Shown here: one piece after another, positions 49,610 through 59,689 of the stretch
How positions within the stretch are numbered: position 1 is the first letter of the stretch
Layout of the letters: each line of letters opens with the position of its first letter
Source: Modestobacter roseus
GTDB taxonomy: Bacteria; Actinomycetota; Actinomycetes; Mycobacteriales; Geodermatophilaceae
Direction: 5' to 3'
Length of the DNA: 64,000 nt
Assembly (NCBI RefSeq): GCF_007994135.1
Contig: NZ_VLKF01000001.1
Coordinates: forward strand, 3,286,001-3,350,000
Translations under genes and position numbers: made by a program
The notes under the pieces: model-generated
Database searches by the model: none
The model's input: the letters and a program-made list of their open reading frames with translations, nothing else
What the model was told of the DNA's origin: nothing

Positions 49610-50293
49610 TCAGACCCGGGGCCCGTCCAGCCACCAGCGCAGGGCGCCGGAGACCAGCCGTGGCGGGAGGTCGTGGCCGCCGGCGAACTCGTCGTAGGTG
49701 ACGACGTACCCGTCGGCGGCCAGCTCGGCCGCCACCCGCCGCCCGCAGCGCGCCACCGGCAGCACACGGTCGTCGGTGCCGTGCGCGATCCAGAACCGCG
49801 GGCGCCCGTGCCGGCCGGGTGGGGCCGCGAACCCCGGGGAGAAGGCCAGCACCGCGTCGGCGAGGTCGCCGTTGGCGATGCCCAGCGACAGGGCGTAGGA
49901 GGCGCCGTCGCTGAACCCGCCGATCGCGACCCGGTCGACCGCCGTGCGCGCGAAGACCTGGGCGAGGGCGGCGTCGATGGTGGCGATGTCGCGCCCCGGC
50001 CCACCGGCGACGAGGTCCCAGGTGAACGCCGTCGACGACGGCGCGAGCACCAGCGCCCCGCGGTCGGCGGCGAGCTCCCCGACCTCGGCCAGCGAGTCGG
50101 CCGCCGAGCCCCCGGCGCCGTGGCAGAACACCAGCAGCGGCCGGGGCACCGGGTCACCGGGTGGGACGGCGAGCACCGCCTGCGCCGACGTCCCCAGCTC
50201 CAGGGTGGTGCGCCCCGGCGGGAACGGCTCCCCGGACGGCTCGGCGAGCGGGCGGCTGTCGAGGCGGCCGTCGGCGGCGCGGGGAACGGTCAC
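49610..50293 (-). CDS. Alpha/beta hydrolase (phospholipase/carboxylesterase-like)
   Basis: A 227-residue serine hydrolase. The nucleophile lies in GGFSDGASYALSLG, the oxyanion region is LLVFCHGAGGSAAD, the acid in HGTDDRVLPV and the His in GGHDLPPR. It is probably a small esterase or phospholipase-type enzyme; the specific substrate is unknown. No signal peptide is evident. ATG 50293 is the start. Confidence 0.85.
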   Translation of the reverse strand: MTVPRAADGRLDSRPLAEPSGEPFPPGRTTLELGTSAQAVLAVPPGDPVPRPLLVFCHGAGGSAADSLAEVGELAADRGALVLAPSSTAFTWDLVAGGPGRDIATIDAALAQVFARTAVDRVAIGGFSDGASYALSLGIANGDLADAVLAFSPGFAAPPGRHGRPRFWIAHGTDDRVLPVARCGRRVAAELAADGYVVTYDEFAGGHDLPPRLVSGALRWWLDGPRV

Positions 50294-50412
50294 CCGGCGG
50301 CACTACCCACGGGCCGGGCGCGCCGCACGGCCCGAGTGCGCAGTCCTGGTCGCGGACACGCACCGACACGCCGGTACTGGCGACCGGAAGCGCTCACTCG
50401 GCCAGCCGGGGC

Positions 50413-51084
50413 TCAGTCGGCCGGTCGCTCGCCCGGTTCGACGATGTGCACCCGCACGGCGCGGAACTGGGCGGGGGTCTGCAGCAGCACCGCCTTCGTC
50501 GGCTCGCCCACCTCCAGCGGGGGCAGCCGGGGCAGCTCGGCCAGCCGGCGCAGCCGCGGGTCCTCGAGCACCTCCGCGACCAGCCCCCGGTCACCGCCGG
50601 GCGCCAGCGCCTGGAGCCGGCCGGCGTGCGGCAGCAGCACCCGGGCCGTGGTGTCGGCGGCCGCACCGACCACGGCGTCGGTCTGGTTGGCCCGCCGCCG
50701 GGCGAACCGCTGCTGCGACCAGCCTCCGGCGGCGGTGCGGCCCTGGACCTGCCGGGTGTCGACCTTGGAGACGACGAGCGCGGCGCCGTCGAACACCCCG
50801 ACCGCCCACCGGCCCCGCCGGACCAGCAGCACCGCGGTGCGCCGGGGCGCCTTCGCCGCGACGGTGAGCGAGGTGAGCAGCGCGGGCCCGGGCGTCCAGC
50901 CCGGCGGGCCGGTCACCCGCAGCCAGGTGGTGTCGGCGCAGGTGACCACCACGTCGCCGTCCTCGACCCGGACGTCGGTGAAGGCGCCGTGCCGGTCGGC
51001 GACGCCGTCCAGCCAGCGGCCCAGCCGTTCGGGGGCCACCCCGAGCAGCCGGCCACCGCCCGCGGCCGGGCGGGGGGCGGTCAC
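50413..51084 (-). CDS. acVLRF1-family peptidyl-tRNA hydrolase (Vms1-like release factor)
   Basis: A 223-residue protein that I recognise as the actinobacterial VLRF1 branch of the eRF1/Vms1 family. The loop RTAAGGWSQQRFARRRANQ (from ~116) carries the catalytic-type glutamine (Q124/Q125) that replaces the eRF1 GGQ. Vms1 cleaves peptidyl-tRNA on stalled ribosomal subunits, so this one probably rescues stalled complexes. It follows the MFS transporter gene by 4 bp on the same strand. Confidence 0.75.
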   Translation of the reverse strand: MTAPRPAAGGGRLLGVAPERLGRWLDGVADRHGAFTDVRVEDGDVVVTCADTTWLRVTGPPGWTPGPALLTSLTVAAKAPRRTAVLLVRRGRWAVGVFDGAALVVSKVDTRQVQGRTAAGGWSQQRFARRRANQTDAVVGAAADTTARVLLPHAGRLQALAPGGDRGLVAEVLEDPRLRRLAELPRLPPLEVGEPTKAVLLQTPAQFRAVRVHIVEPGERPAD

Positions 51085-51088
51085 GGCC

Positions 51089-52324
51089 TCATCGGGCCAG
51101 CGCCGGGTCGGCCACGTGCTCGGCGGGCACGTGCAGCAGCCGCTGCCCGAGCGCGACGACGACGGCCGCGACGACGGCGGCGGCGGTGGCCACCAGCACG
51201 CTCGCGTTCGCGCCCTCGGCGTCGACGATCTTGCCCGCCAGCGAGGCCCCCACCGCGACGCCCAGGGCGAGCGCCGTGCCGATCCAGGTGAAGGCCTCGG
51301 TCACCGCCGCCCGCGGGACGAGCACCTCGGCCAGGGTGAAGGCGCTGATCAGCGACGGCGAGACGGCGATCCCGGCGACGACCACCAGCGGCAGCATCAT
51401 CCAGTAGCCGTCGACGAGCAGCAGGGGGACGGTGCAGACGCTCAGCACCAGCAGCGCGGCCACCAGCCGGTGCCGCAGCGGCAGCCGCCAGTGCACGGCG
51501 CCCCAGCCGATCCCCGAGGCCATCGACCCGGCGGCCAGCCCGGCGATGAGCAGCCCGGCCAGGGACCGCTGGTCGACCTCGTCGGCGAAGGCCACCAGCG
51601 CGATCTCCAGGGTGCCGAGGACCGCCCCCACCGCGGCGCCGACGACGAACAGCACCCGCAGCCCGCGGATGCGCATCGCCGAGGGCCCGCCGCGGTGCTC
51701 GTGCTCGGCCGGCGGCGGCTCGGTGCGCTGCTGGACGGCGAAGAGCACGCCCCCGACCGCGGCCAGCGTGAACGCGGTGACCAGGCCGGAGGTGGTGTGC
51801 CCGGTCGTGGACAGGAACGTGACCAGCACCGGCCCGACGATGAAGACGAACTCGTCGACCACCGACTCCATGGCCAGCGCGGTGGGCAGCCGCGGCGTCC
51901 CGCGCAGCAGGTGCGTCCAGCGCACCCGGATCATCGAGGAGACCGGCGGGATGCTGGCCCCGGCCGCGCCCGCGCTGAGGAACACCGTCCACAGCGGCCA
52001 GTCCTGGCGGACCGAGGTCAGGAAGACCACGCCGGAGGTGACGAAGACGGCCAGCACGGTGAGCAGCACCCGCCGCTGGGCATGGGTGTCGGCCAGCCGG
52101 CCGATCACCGGGCCGGCGACGGCGGTGGCCACCGCCCCGACGGCGGCGACGGCACCCCCCAGCCCGTAGGAGCCGGTCTCGGCCTGGACCAGCAGCACGC
52201 TGCCCAGGCCGAGCATCGACAGCGGCAGCCGGCCGATGAGGGCCGCCAGCACCATCGGCACCGCGTGCGGGGTCCGCAGCACGTGCAGGTACGGGTTGGG
52301 CACGAGCGGGACTGCCTCCGTCAC
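51089..52324 (-). CDS. MFS transporter
   Basis: A 411-residue protein with about twelve membrane helices. A central loop carries a charged His-rich stretch (PPPAEHEHRGG). The first half has GRLADTHAQRRVLL and VRWTHLLRG in the motif A-like position. GTG 52324 gives 411 residues; GTG 52300 with GGAGG upstream is an alternative. The substrate is unknown. It could share a transcript with acVLRF1. Confidence 0.8.
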   Translation of the reverse strand: MTEAVPLVPNPYLHVLRTPHAVPMVLAALIGRLPLSMLGLGSVLLVQAETGSYGLGGAVAAVGAVATAVAGPVIGRLADTHAQRRVLLTVLAVFVTSGVVFLTSVRQDWPLWTVFLSAGAAGASIPPVSSMIRVRWTHLLRGTPRLPTALAMESVVDEFVFIVGPVLVTFLSTTGHTTSGLVTAFTLAAVGGVLFAVQQRTEPPPAEHEHRGGPSAMRIRGLRVLFVVGAAVGAVLGTLEIALVAFADEVDQRSLAGLLIAGLAAGSMASGIGWGAVHWRLPLRHRLVAALLVLSVCTVPLLLVDGYWMMLPLVVVAGIAVSPSLISAFTLAEVLVPRAAVTEAFTWIGTALALGVAVGASLAGKIVDAEGANASVLVATAAAVVAAVVVALGQRLLHVPAEHVADPALAR

Positions 52325-52386
52325 GGGGTGGTGCGTGCCGGCGCCACGGTAATCGACGGATCCGTCCGGCCCCGGGTACGACGGGA

Positions 52387-52418
52387 TCCCGTCCCCGACC
52401 ACGCTGTCGGGGACGGGA
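52387..52418 (-). terminator. Hairpin downstream of pckG
   Basis: TCCCGTCCCCGA (52387-52398) and TCGGGGACGGGA (52407-52418) are perfect 12-bp arms with an 8-nt loop. It lies 55 bp past the pckG stop on the minus strand, near the MFS start, and probably ends pckG transcription. Confidence 0.6.
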
Positions 52419-52472
52419 CACCGTCCGGACCGGACCGCGACGGCGACGCTGCCGCGCGGACCGGGGTCTTCG

Positions 52473-54287
<1,815 letters not shown>

Positions 54288-54391
54288 GGCGTCTCCTCTG
54301 GGGTACGCCGGTGCGGGCCACACCGGCGCTGAGCTGGACGGCTGGGGAGCGCCGACCCGGCCACGTCGGTGGGGCCGGGGCGGATCGCACG

Positions 54392-54420
54392 AGACTAGCC
54401 GCTGATTTCAGTACGTATAA
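54392..54420 (-). promoter_or_regulatory. Promoter of pckG
   Basis: On the minus strand TTATAC (rc of 54415-54420) and TAGTCT (rc of 54392-54397) are spaced 17 bp, about 105 bp before the start codon. The AAGACGTCTT palindrome just upstream could be an operator shared with the divergent ene-reductase gene. Assignment is by pattern only. Confidence 0.55.
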
Positions 54421-54480
54421 GACGTCTTTTCGAAGTGTGACCCAGCTCGCCCCGGGATGCCCCGGGACGAATGACCTGTT

Positions 54481-55668
54481 GTGCGCCCCGTGAGCGAACC
54501 GACCACCCCCGCCCTGCTGCAGCCGCTGACCCTGCGCGGGGTGACGCTGCCCAACCGCCTCGCCGTCGCACCGATGTGCCAGTACTGCGTCACCGACGGC
54601 GTCGTCGGCGACTACCACCTGGTGCACCTGGGCCGGTTCGCGCTCGGCGGGTTCGGCCTGGTCGTGGTGGAGGCCACCGGGGTCACCGCCGAGGGTCGGA
54701 TCAGCCCCGGCGACGTCGGCCTGTGGAACGACGAGCAGGTGCCCGGCCTGGCCCGGGTGGCCGCCTTCCTGCGCGACCACGGCAGCGTGCCGGCGATCCA
54801 GCTGGCGCACGCCGGCGGCAAGGCGAACACCCTGCGCCCGTGGGACGGCAACGGCCAGGTGACCGCCGAGACCGCCCGGCCCGGCGACGCGCCCTGGACC
54901 CCGGTCGCCCCCAGCGCGGTCCCGATGGGCGAGGGCTGGACGGCGCCGCACCCGCTGTCGGTGGCGGAGCTGGCCGGCGTCCGCGACGCGTTCGTCGCCG
55001 CCGCCCGGCGGGCGCTGGCCGCGGGCTTCCAGGTCGCCGAGGTGCACGCCGCGCACGGCTACCTGCTCAACGAGTTCCTCTCCCCGCTGACCAACCTGCG
55101 GGACGACGAGTACGGCGGCTCGCTGGAGAACCGGATGCGCTTCCCGCTCGAGGTGGTCGCCGCCGTCCGCGAGGTGTGGCCGGCCGACCTGCCGCTGATG
55201 GTGCGGGTCTCCGCCGTCGACGCCACCCGGGAGGGGACGTCGCTGGCCGACACCGTCACCTTCGCCCGCGAGCTGAAGGCGCTCGGCGTGGACGCGATCG
55301 ACGTCTCCGGCGGTGGCATCGGCCCCGGCTGGGAGCACCCGATCGGCTACGGGTACCAGGTGCCCTTCGCGGCGGCGATCCGCGAGCAGGCCGGGATCCC
55401 GACGATGGCCGTGGGGCTGCTCGTCGACCCGCAACAGGCCGACACCGTCGTCGCCACCGGGCAGGCGGACCTGGTCGCCGTCGCCCGCGAGGCGCAGGAC
55501 GACCCGAACTTCGCCGTCCACGCCGCCCGCGCGCTGACCGGCTCCCACGACGCCTACCCGGTGCAGGCCGGCCCGCGGCTGGCCTCCCGGGAGCGGCTGC
55601 TGCAGCGGCTGGGGCCGTGGACCGGCCCCGACCCGGTCCGGGTCGAGCAGCCCGCCGCCCAGGCCTGA
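54481..55668 (+). CDS. NADH:flavin oxidoreductase / old yellow enzyme (YqjM-like)
   Basis: A 395-residue TIM-barrel flavoenzyme. PMCQY near residue ~31 marks the YqjM thermophilic-like class. Ligand segments are IQLAHAGGKAN, EVHAAHGYLLNEFLSP and GGIGPGW. It reduces activated alkenes with NAD(P)H. GTG 54481 is used; GTG 54490 is nearly as good, and neither has a strong ribosome binding site. A family A palindrome follows its stop. Confidence 0.92.
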   Translation: MRPVSEPTTPALLQPLTLRGVTLPNRLAVAPMCQYCVTDGVVGDYHLVHLGRFALGGFGLVVVEATGVTAEGRISPGDVGLWNDEQVPGLARVAAFLRDHGSVPAIQLAHAGGKANTLRPWDGNGQVTAETARPGDAPWTPVAPSAVPMGEGWTAPHPLSVAELAGVRDAFVAAARRALAAGFQVAEVHAAHGYLLNEFLSPLTNLRDDEYGGSLENRMRFPLEVVAAVREVWPADLPLMVRVSAVDATREGTSLADTVTFARELKALGVDAIDVSGGGIGPGWEHPIGYGYQVPFAAAIREQAGIPTMAVGLLVDPQQADTVVATGQADLVAVAREAQDDPNFAVHAARALTGSHDAYPVQAGPRLASRERLLQRLGPWTGPDPVRVEQPAAQA

Positions 55669-55669
55669 C

Positions 55670-55726
55670 GAAGGACCCCGGCCCCCTCACCCCTCGCGAG
55701 CTCGGGGCGAGCCTCGGGCCGGGGCC
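55670..55726 (+). repeat. Family A palindromic element, copy 6
   Basis: It reads GAAGGACCCCGGCCCCCTCA one base after the ene-reductase stop and ends GGGCCGGGGCC, adjacent to the TAG stop of the convergent SRPBCC gene. The outer stem CCCCGGCC/GGCCGGGG is perfect. Compared with copy 7 it differs by a G:C pair in place of a T:A pair, a compensated change. Confidence 0.8.
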
Positions 55727-56217
55727 TAACGGCCGTAGGCGGGGCCGGTGGCGGCCAGGAAGTCGTCCCAGCTGCCCGGCGCGGGGTGGCCGCCCACCTC
55801 GGCGGCGAGCTTGTCCAGGTACCAGTGCCAGCCGAGGGTGTAGTCGGTGAGCTCGGTGCCGGCCGGGAAGACCTGGGTGAACAGCAGGACGGTCTGCCCG
55901 TCCGCCCGGGTCAGGTCCAGCTCGACCCGCCAGGCCTCGTCGGTCAGCCACTCGACGACCAGCCGGTGCGGCGGGGCGCACTCGACGATGCGCATCGGCT
56001 CGCCGACCAGCTCCTCCTCCTGCGTCATGGTGAAGGTGCCGGTGCCACCGACGGACCGCTCGCCGTCGTAGGTGCCGATCCAGCGGGCCATCCGGTCGGG
56101 CTCGGTGAGCGCAGCCCACACGTCCTCGACCGGGTCGGGCCAGCTGCGGCGGAACTGCAGCCGCACGCCCTCGGGCACCTCACGGACCTGCCCCAGCCGC
56201 TCGTCCTGCGTCGTCAT
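55726..56217 (-). CDS. SRPBCC/AHSA1-family protein
   Basis: A 163-residue Activator of Hsp90 ATPase-like (AHSA1) domain protein. It has RSWPDPVEDVWAALTEPDRMARWIG, RLVVEWLTDEAWRVELDL and YTLGWHWYLDKLAAEVGG. Together with an ArsR gene that overlaps its start (ATGA) this is a common actinobacterial pair. The protein binds hydrophobic ligands; the target is unknown. Confidence 0.88.
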   Translation of the reverse strand: MTTQDERLGQVREVPEGVRLQFRRSWPDPVEDVWAALTEPDRMARWIGTYDGERSVGGTGTFTMTQEEELVGEPMRIVECAPPHRLVVEWLTDEAWRVELDLTRADGQTVLLFTQVFPAGTELTDYTLGWHWYLDKLAAEVGGHPAPGSWDDFLAATGPAYGR

Positions 56218-56543
56218 CGACCGTCCTCCTGCCTCCGGGCCCGCCGGCCGCGGGCGATCTCGGTGTCCAGCGCGTCCAGGCGCTGCGCCCAGAGCCGGCG
56301 ATAGGGCGCCAGCCAGGCGTCGAGCTCGGCGAGCGGGGCGGGGTCGAGCGCGTACACCCGGCGCTGCCCCTCGGCGCGGACCCGCACCAGCCCGGCTTCC
56401 CGGAGCACCCGCAGGTGCCGGCTGACCGCCGGACGGCTCACCGGGAAGCGCTCGGCGAGCTCCCCGGCACCCTGCTCACCGGCGGCGAGCAGGGCGACGA
56501 TCTGCCGCCGGGTGGGGTCGGCCAGGGCTCCGAGCGCCTCCAT
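56214..56543 (-). CDS. ArsR-family transcriptional regulator
   Basis: A 109-residue winged-helix repressor. Helix-turn-helix residues lie in the SRPAVSRHLRVLREAGLVRV segment, preceded by ALADPTRRQIVALLAAGEQGAGE. No clear metal-binding cysteines (the alpha-3 CxCxxC motif) are present, so it is probably not metal-sensing. It heads the pair with the AHSA1 gene. The perfect palindrome ACACATGTGT lies directly upstream of its start. Confidence 0.9.
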   Translation of the reverse strand: MEALGALADPTRRQIVALLAAGEQGAGELAERFPVSRPAVSRHLRVLREAGLVRVRAEGQRRVYALDPAPLAELDAWLAPYRRLWAQRLDALDTEIARGRRARRQEDGR

Positions 56544-56544
56544 G

Positions 56545-56573
56545 ACACATGTGTAACAGAGGTTTTACGTAAA
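56545..56573. promoter_or_regulatory. Palindromes upstream of ArsR gene
   Basis: ACACATGTGT (56545-56554) and TTTACGTAAA (56564-56573) are perfect 10-bp palindromes, 10 bp apart, one base beyond the ATG on the regulator's upstream side. The AT-rich sequence stands out. They are good candidates for an ArsR autoregulatory operator and its -10/-35 region. Confidence 0.5.
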
Positions 56574-56627
56574 CGTCCAGTTACGCACGACGGTTCGGAC
56601 GCCGGCCGCCCGGGAACGGCGGGGTGC

Positions 56628-56864
56628 ATGACCGTCACCGATCCCGGCACCCCCGACCCGCTCAACGACCCCCGGACCACCCAGGCCGACCCCGGCGCCC
56701 TCGGTGAGGGGGAGGACCTCGCCTCGACCGAGGACGACGCCGTCGCCACCGGGGACGACGAGCTCGCCACCTCCCGCACCGAGGCCGACGAGGCCGGCGG
56801 CGGCGACGTCACCGGCGGGTTCGCCGGCGCGGTGGGCGAGGCGCCCACCAGCGACCGGACCTGA
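56628..56864 (+). CDS. Small acidic disordered protein
   Basis: A 78-residue acidic, Asp/Glu/Thr-rich protein (MTVTDPGTPDPLNDPRTTQA) ending in GAVGEAPTSDRT. No hydrophobic helix; likely disordered. ATG 56628 was selected. It is the third of a compositionally similar set of small acidic proteins in the window, with 10216 and 16915. Confidence 0.6.
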   Translation: MTVTDPGTPDPLNDPRTTQADPGALGEGEDLASTEDDAVATGDDELATSRTEADEAGGGDVTGGFAGAVGEAPTSDRT

Positions 56865-56974
56865 GACGGACCGGTCCGCACCACCCCCGCCCGTGCTGCC
56901 GAAATCGGCGTGCGCCGGCCCAGCGTCGTTCCGTAACCTCCCCGGGCCCCGTCCCGACGCCCAGGAGGCTCCCC

Positions 56975-57475
56975 GTGCAGGCCCTGTCCGAGGCCGCGAT
57001 CCGCCGCTCGCTGGTCAACTGCTCGCGCAGCGAGGCCGCGGCGATGACGCTCCCCCGCGACATCGACGAGTTCGACTGGACCGCGGCCGACGTGCTCGGC
57101 TGGCGCGACCCGAAGGCCGAACTGCGCGGGTACCTGGTGCACGAGCAGGGCGGCGACCTGGTCGGTCTCGCCCTGCGGGCCGCGGACACGAAGATGTCCA
57201 GCCGCCGGTCGGCGATGTGCCTGCTCTGCCACACCGTGCAGTCGGCCGACGCGATCTCGCTGTTCACCGCCCGCCGGGTGGGCGAGGCGGGCCGCAACGG
57301 CAACACGGTGGGCACCTACGTCTGCGCCGACCTGCGGTGCGCCGGCCGGGTGCAGGCCGTCCCGCCCTCGGCCCAGCACCTGGACGAGGAGCTGCAGGCC
57401 CTCGCCGTCGAGGAGCAGGCCGAGGGCCTGCGGCAGCGACTGGCGGCGTTCACCGCCGACGTGCTGCGCCACTGA
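56975..57475 (+). CDS. FBP domain-containing protein (FusB-like treble-clef)
   Basis: A 166-residue protein of the FBP/EF-G-binding group. The C-terminal treble-clef zinc site is CLLCHT...YVCADLRCAGR (~90-129), four cysteines. Homologous FusB-type proteins bind elongation factor G and release it from the ribosome; actinobacterial copies confer fusidic-acid tolerance in some cases. GTG 56975 follows AGGAGG. Function here is inferred from the zinc motif. Confidence 0.78.
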   Translation: MQALSEAAIRRSLVNCSRSEAAAMTLPRDIDEFDWTAADVLGWRDPKAELRGYLVHEQGGDLVGLALRAADTKMSSRRSAMCLLCHTVQSADAISLFTARRVGEAGRNGNTVGTYVCADLRCAGRVQAVPPSAQHLDEELQALAVEEQAEGLRQRLAAFTADVLRH

Positions 57476-57498
57476 TCCCCGGGGACGACGATGGGCCG

Positions 57499-58479
57499 GT
57501 GATCAAGACCCCGCTGACCCGCTGGTTCGACCTCGACACCCCGGTCTTCGGGGCCCCGATGGCCGGCGTGGCCGGCGGCGAGCTGGCCCGGGCGGTGTCG
57601 CTCGGCGGCGGGCTGGGGATGATCGGCGTCGGCGCTGCGACACCGCCGGAGTGGATCACCGAGCAGGCCCGGCTGTCCACCGAGGCCGACGTCTCCTTCG
57701 GCGTCGGCCTGATGGCCTGGGTGCTCGCCGACCGCCCGGAGCTGCTGGCCGCCACGGTGGCCGCCGAGCCGGCGCTGGTCTCGGTCTCCTTCGGCGACCC
57801 GGCACCGTTCGTCGGTCCGCTGCACGACGCCGGCATCGCCGTCGCCACCGCGGTGAACAGCCGCGCCGACCTGGACCGGGCGCACGCGGCGGGGGCCGAC
57901 GTGATCGTCGCCCAGGGCACCGAGGCCGGCGGCCACACCGGGCACCGGTCGACCCTTCCGCTGCTGCAGGAGGTGCTGGCCGCCACCGACCGGCCGGTGC
58001 TCGCCGCAGGCGGGGTGGCCACCGGGGCCGGGCTGGCCGCCGTGCTGGTGGCCGGGGCCGCCGGGGCGTGGATCGGCACCCCGTTCCTGGCCTGCACGGA
58101 GGCCACCACCTCGCCGGCGGCGCGCGAGCGGGTCCGCGCCGCGAGCGGCGACGACACCGTGCTGACCAGCGCCTTCGACATCGCACAGGGGCTGGCGTGG
58201 CCGGACCGCTGGCCCGGCCGGGCGCTGGTCAACGACTTCACCGAGACCTGGCACGGCCGCGAGGCCGAGCTGCGCGGAGACACCCGGGCGGCCGAGTGGG
58301 TGCGCCGCGCCCGCGCCGACGGCGACCTCGCCGCGGCACCGGTCTACGCCGGGGAGTCCGTCGGGCTGGTCACCGCGGAGGAGTCGGCCACCGACGTCGT
58401 CCGGCGACTGACCACCGACGCACGGACGGCGCTGGAGCGCGCCCCCCGTCTGCTCGGCCGGGCGAACACGATTCCTTGA
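57499..58479 (+). CDS. Nitronate monooxygenase-family flavoprotein
   Basis: A 326-residue TIM-barrel FMN enzyme of the 2-nitropropane dioxygenase/nitronate monooxygenase family. It begins TPLTRWFDLDTPVFGAPMAGVAGG and contains DVIVAQGTEAGGHTGH with the catalytic histidine, and GGVATGAGLAAVLVAGAAGAW. It may detoxify alkyl nitronates or be a related flavin oxidoreductase. The start is GTG 57499. A family A element lies immediately after its end. Confidence 0.88.
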   Translation: MIKTPLTRWFDLDTPVFGAPMAGVAGGELARAVSLGGGLGMIGVGAATPPEWITEQARLSTEADVSFGVGLMAWVLADRPELLAATVAAEPALVSVSFGDPAPFVGPLHDAGIAVATAVNSRADLDRAHAAGADVIVAQGTEAGGHTGHRSTLPLLQEVLAATDRPVLAAGGVATGAGLAAVLVAGAAGAWIGTPFLACTEATTSPAARERVRAASGDDTVLTSAFDIAQGLAWPDRWPGRALVNDFTETWHGREAELRGDTRAAEWVRRARADGDLAAAPVYAGESVGLVTAEESATDVVRRLTTDARTALERAPRLLGRANTIP

Positions 58480-58487
58480 GCAGTGCC

Positions 58488-58544
58488 GGCCCCGTCCGGA
58501 GGCTCGCCCCGAGCTCGCGAGGGGTGAGGGGGACGGGGTCCTTC
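58488..58544 (-). repeat. Family A palindromic element, copy 7
   Basis: On the minus strand the element reads TGAAGGACCCCGTCCCCC, with the first bases being the DsbA/FrnE stop codon itself. It is 57 bases long and differs from copy 6 at three positions, two of which are a paired change in the CCCCGTCC/GGACGGGG outer stem. It is also located after the convergent nitronate monooxygenase gene. Confidence 0.8.
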
Positions 58545-59238
58545 ACCAGACCGAGCAGCTGCCGTCCTCGCAGCCCTCGGCGGCCGGCACGGTGGTGAGC
58601 GGGTGGGTGTCGGCCCAGGCCCGCTCCAGCAGCTGCAGCAGCGTCTCCGCGGGCTGGGCACCGGCGGCGCCGTAGGTGCGGTCGACGACGAAGAAGGGGA
58701 CGCCGGTCGCGCCGAGCGTCCGCGCCGTCTCGATGTCCGAGCGCACCGCGGGCAGGAAACGGCGGTCGGCCAGCGCGGCGCGCACCTCCGCCTCGTCCAG
58801 CCCCACCTCGACGGCCAGCGGGACGAGCGCGTCGACGTCGAACACCGACCGCTGCTCGGTGAAGTGCGCGTGCAGCAGCCGCTCCTTCATCTCGCTGCGC
58901 AGCCCGTGCTCGGCGGCGAGGTGGATCAGCTGGTGGGCCAGCAGCGTGTTGCCGCTGACGCCGTCGGCCAGGTGGTACTCCAGGCCCTCCCCGGCGGCGA
59001 TCTCCTCGACCCGGCGCATCTGGCCGGCCATCTCCTCGACGCTGCTGCCGTACTTGGCGGCCAGCGCCGGGAGGGTCGGCTCGGTGTGCCCCTCGGGGAT
59101 GCTCGGGTCGAGCTGGAAGGACCGCCAGACCACCTCGACCTGGTCGGCGTGCGGGAAGCGGGAGAGCGCCGTCTCCAGCTTCCGCTTGCCGATGTAGCAC
59201 CACGGGCACACGACGTCGGACCACACCTCGACCTGCAT
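58543..59238 (-). CDS. DsbA-family oxidoreductase, FrnE-like
   Basis: A 231-residue thioredoxin-fold protein. The CxxC active site is C11-P-W-C14 (VVCPWCYIGKRKLE), followed by a helical insertion. There is an additional C-terminal pair (GCEDGSCSVW). FrnE proteins are cytosolic disulfide isomerases in polyketide producers and oxidative-stress genes in Deinococcus. No signal peptide is present. The MerR gene lies 57 bp upstream on the same strand. Confidence 0.9.
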   Translation of the reverse strand: MQVEVWSDVVCPWCYIGKRKLETALSRFPHADQVEVVWRSFQLDPSIPEGHTEPTLPALAAKYGSSVEEMAGQMRRVEEIAAGEGLEYHLADGVSGNTLLAHQLIHLAAEHGLRSEMKERLLHAHFTEQRSVFDVDALVPLAVEVGLDEAEVRAALADRRFLPAVRSDIETARTLGATGVPFFVVDRTYGAAGAQPAETLLQLLERAWADTHPLTTVPAAEGCEDGSCSVW

Positions 59239-59294
59239 GACCCGCGCAACCAGCGGCCGGCCGTGATCATTCCGGCCGGCCACCCGGCGCCGGC

Positions 59295-59660
59295 TCAGGA
59301 CGCAGCAGCGCCCGGCACGTACTGCGCGCCGATCCGGATGATCTCCTCCAGCCGCTCCCGGGCCCGGGTGAGCTCGTCGATCTGCCGGCTGATGCGATCC
59401 CGCTGATCGGCCAGGTGCGCCAGCATCGCCGGGGTCGCGACGCCGGTGTGGACGCACGGCAGCAGCTCCAGGACGTCCTTGCTCGACAGCCCGGCGGCGT
59501 AGAGCTGCTGCACGAACCGCACCCGGCCGACCGCCTCCTCGGCGTATCGGCGCTGCCCGCTCGGGGTGCGCTCGGCCTCCAGCAGCCCCTGCTCCTCGTA
59601 GTAGCGCAGCGCCCGGACGCTCACGCCCGACCTGCTCGCGACCTCGCCGATGCGCAGCAC
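59295..59660 (-). CDS. MerR-family transcriptional regulator
   Basis: A 121-residue regulator with the MerR winged HTH (VLRIGEVASRSGVSVRALRYYEEQ) and a coiled-coil dimerisation helix. A cysteine in LLPCVHTG could contribute to effector sensing. GTG 59660 is selected because GAGGAGG lies ~5 bp upstream; an upstream ATG at 59705 is less likely. It faces the SDR gene across a 18-bp dyad promoter. Confidence 0.9.
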   Translation of the reverse strand: MLRIGEVASRSGVSVRALRYYEEQGLLEAERTPSGQRRYAEEAVGRVRFVQQLYAAGLSSKDVLELLPCVHTGVATPAMLAHLADQRDRISRQIDELTRARERLEEIIRIGAQYVPGAAAS

Positions 59661-59689
59661 CGGACCTCCTCGGGTGTTCGGGACCACAG

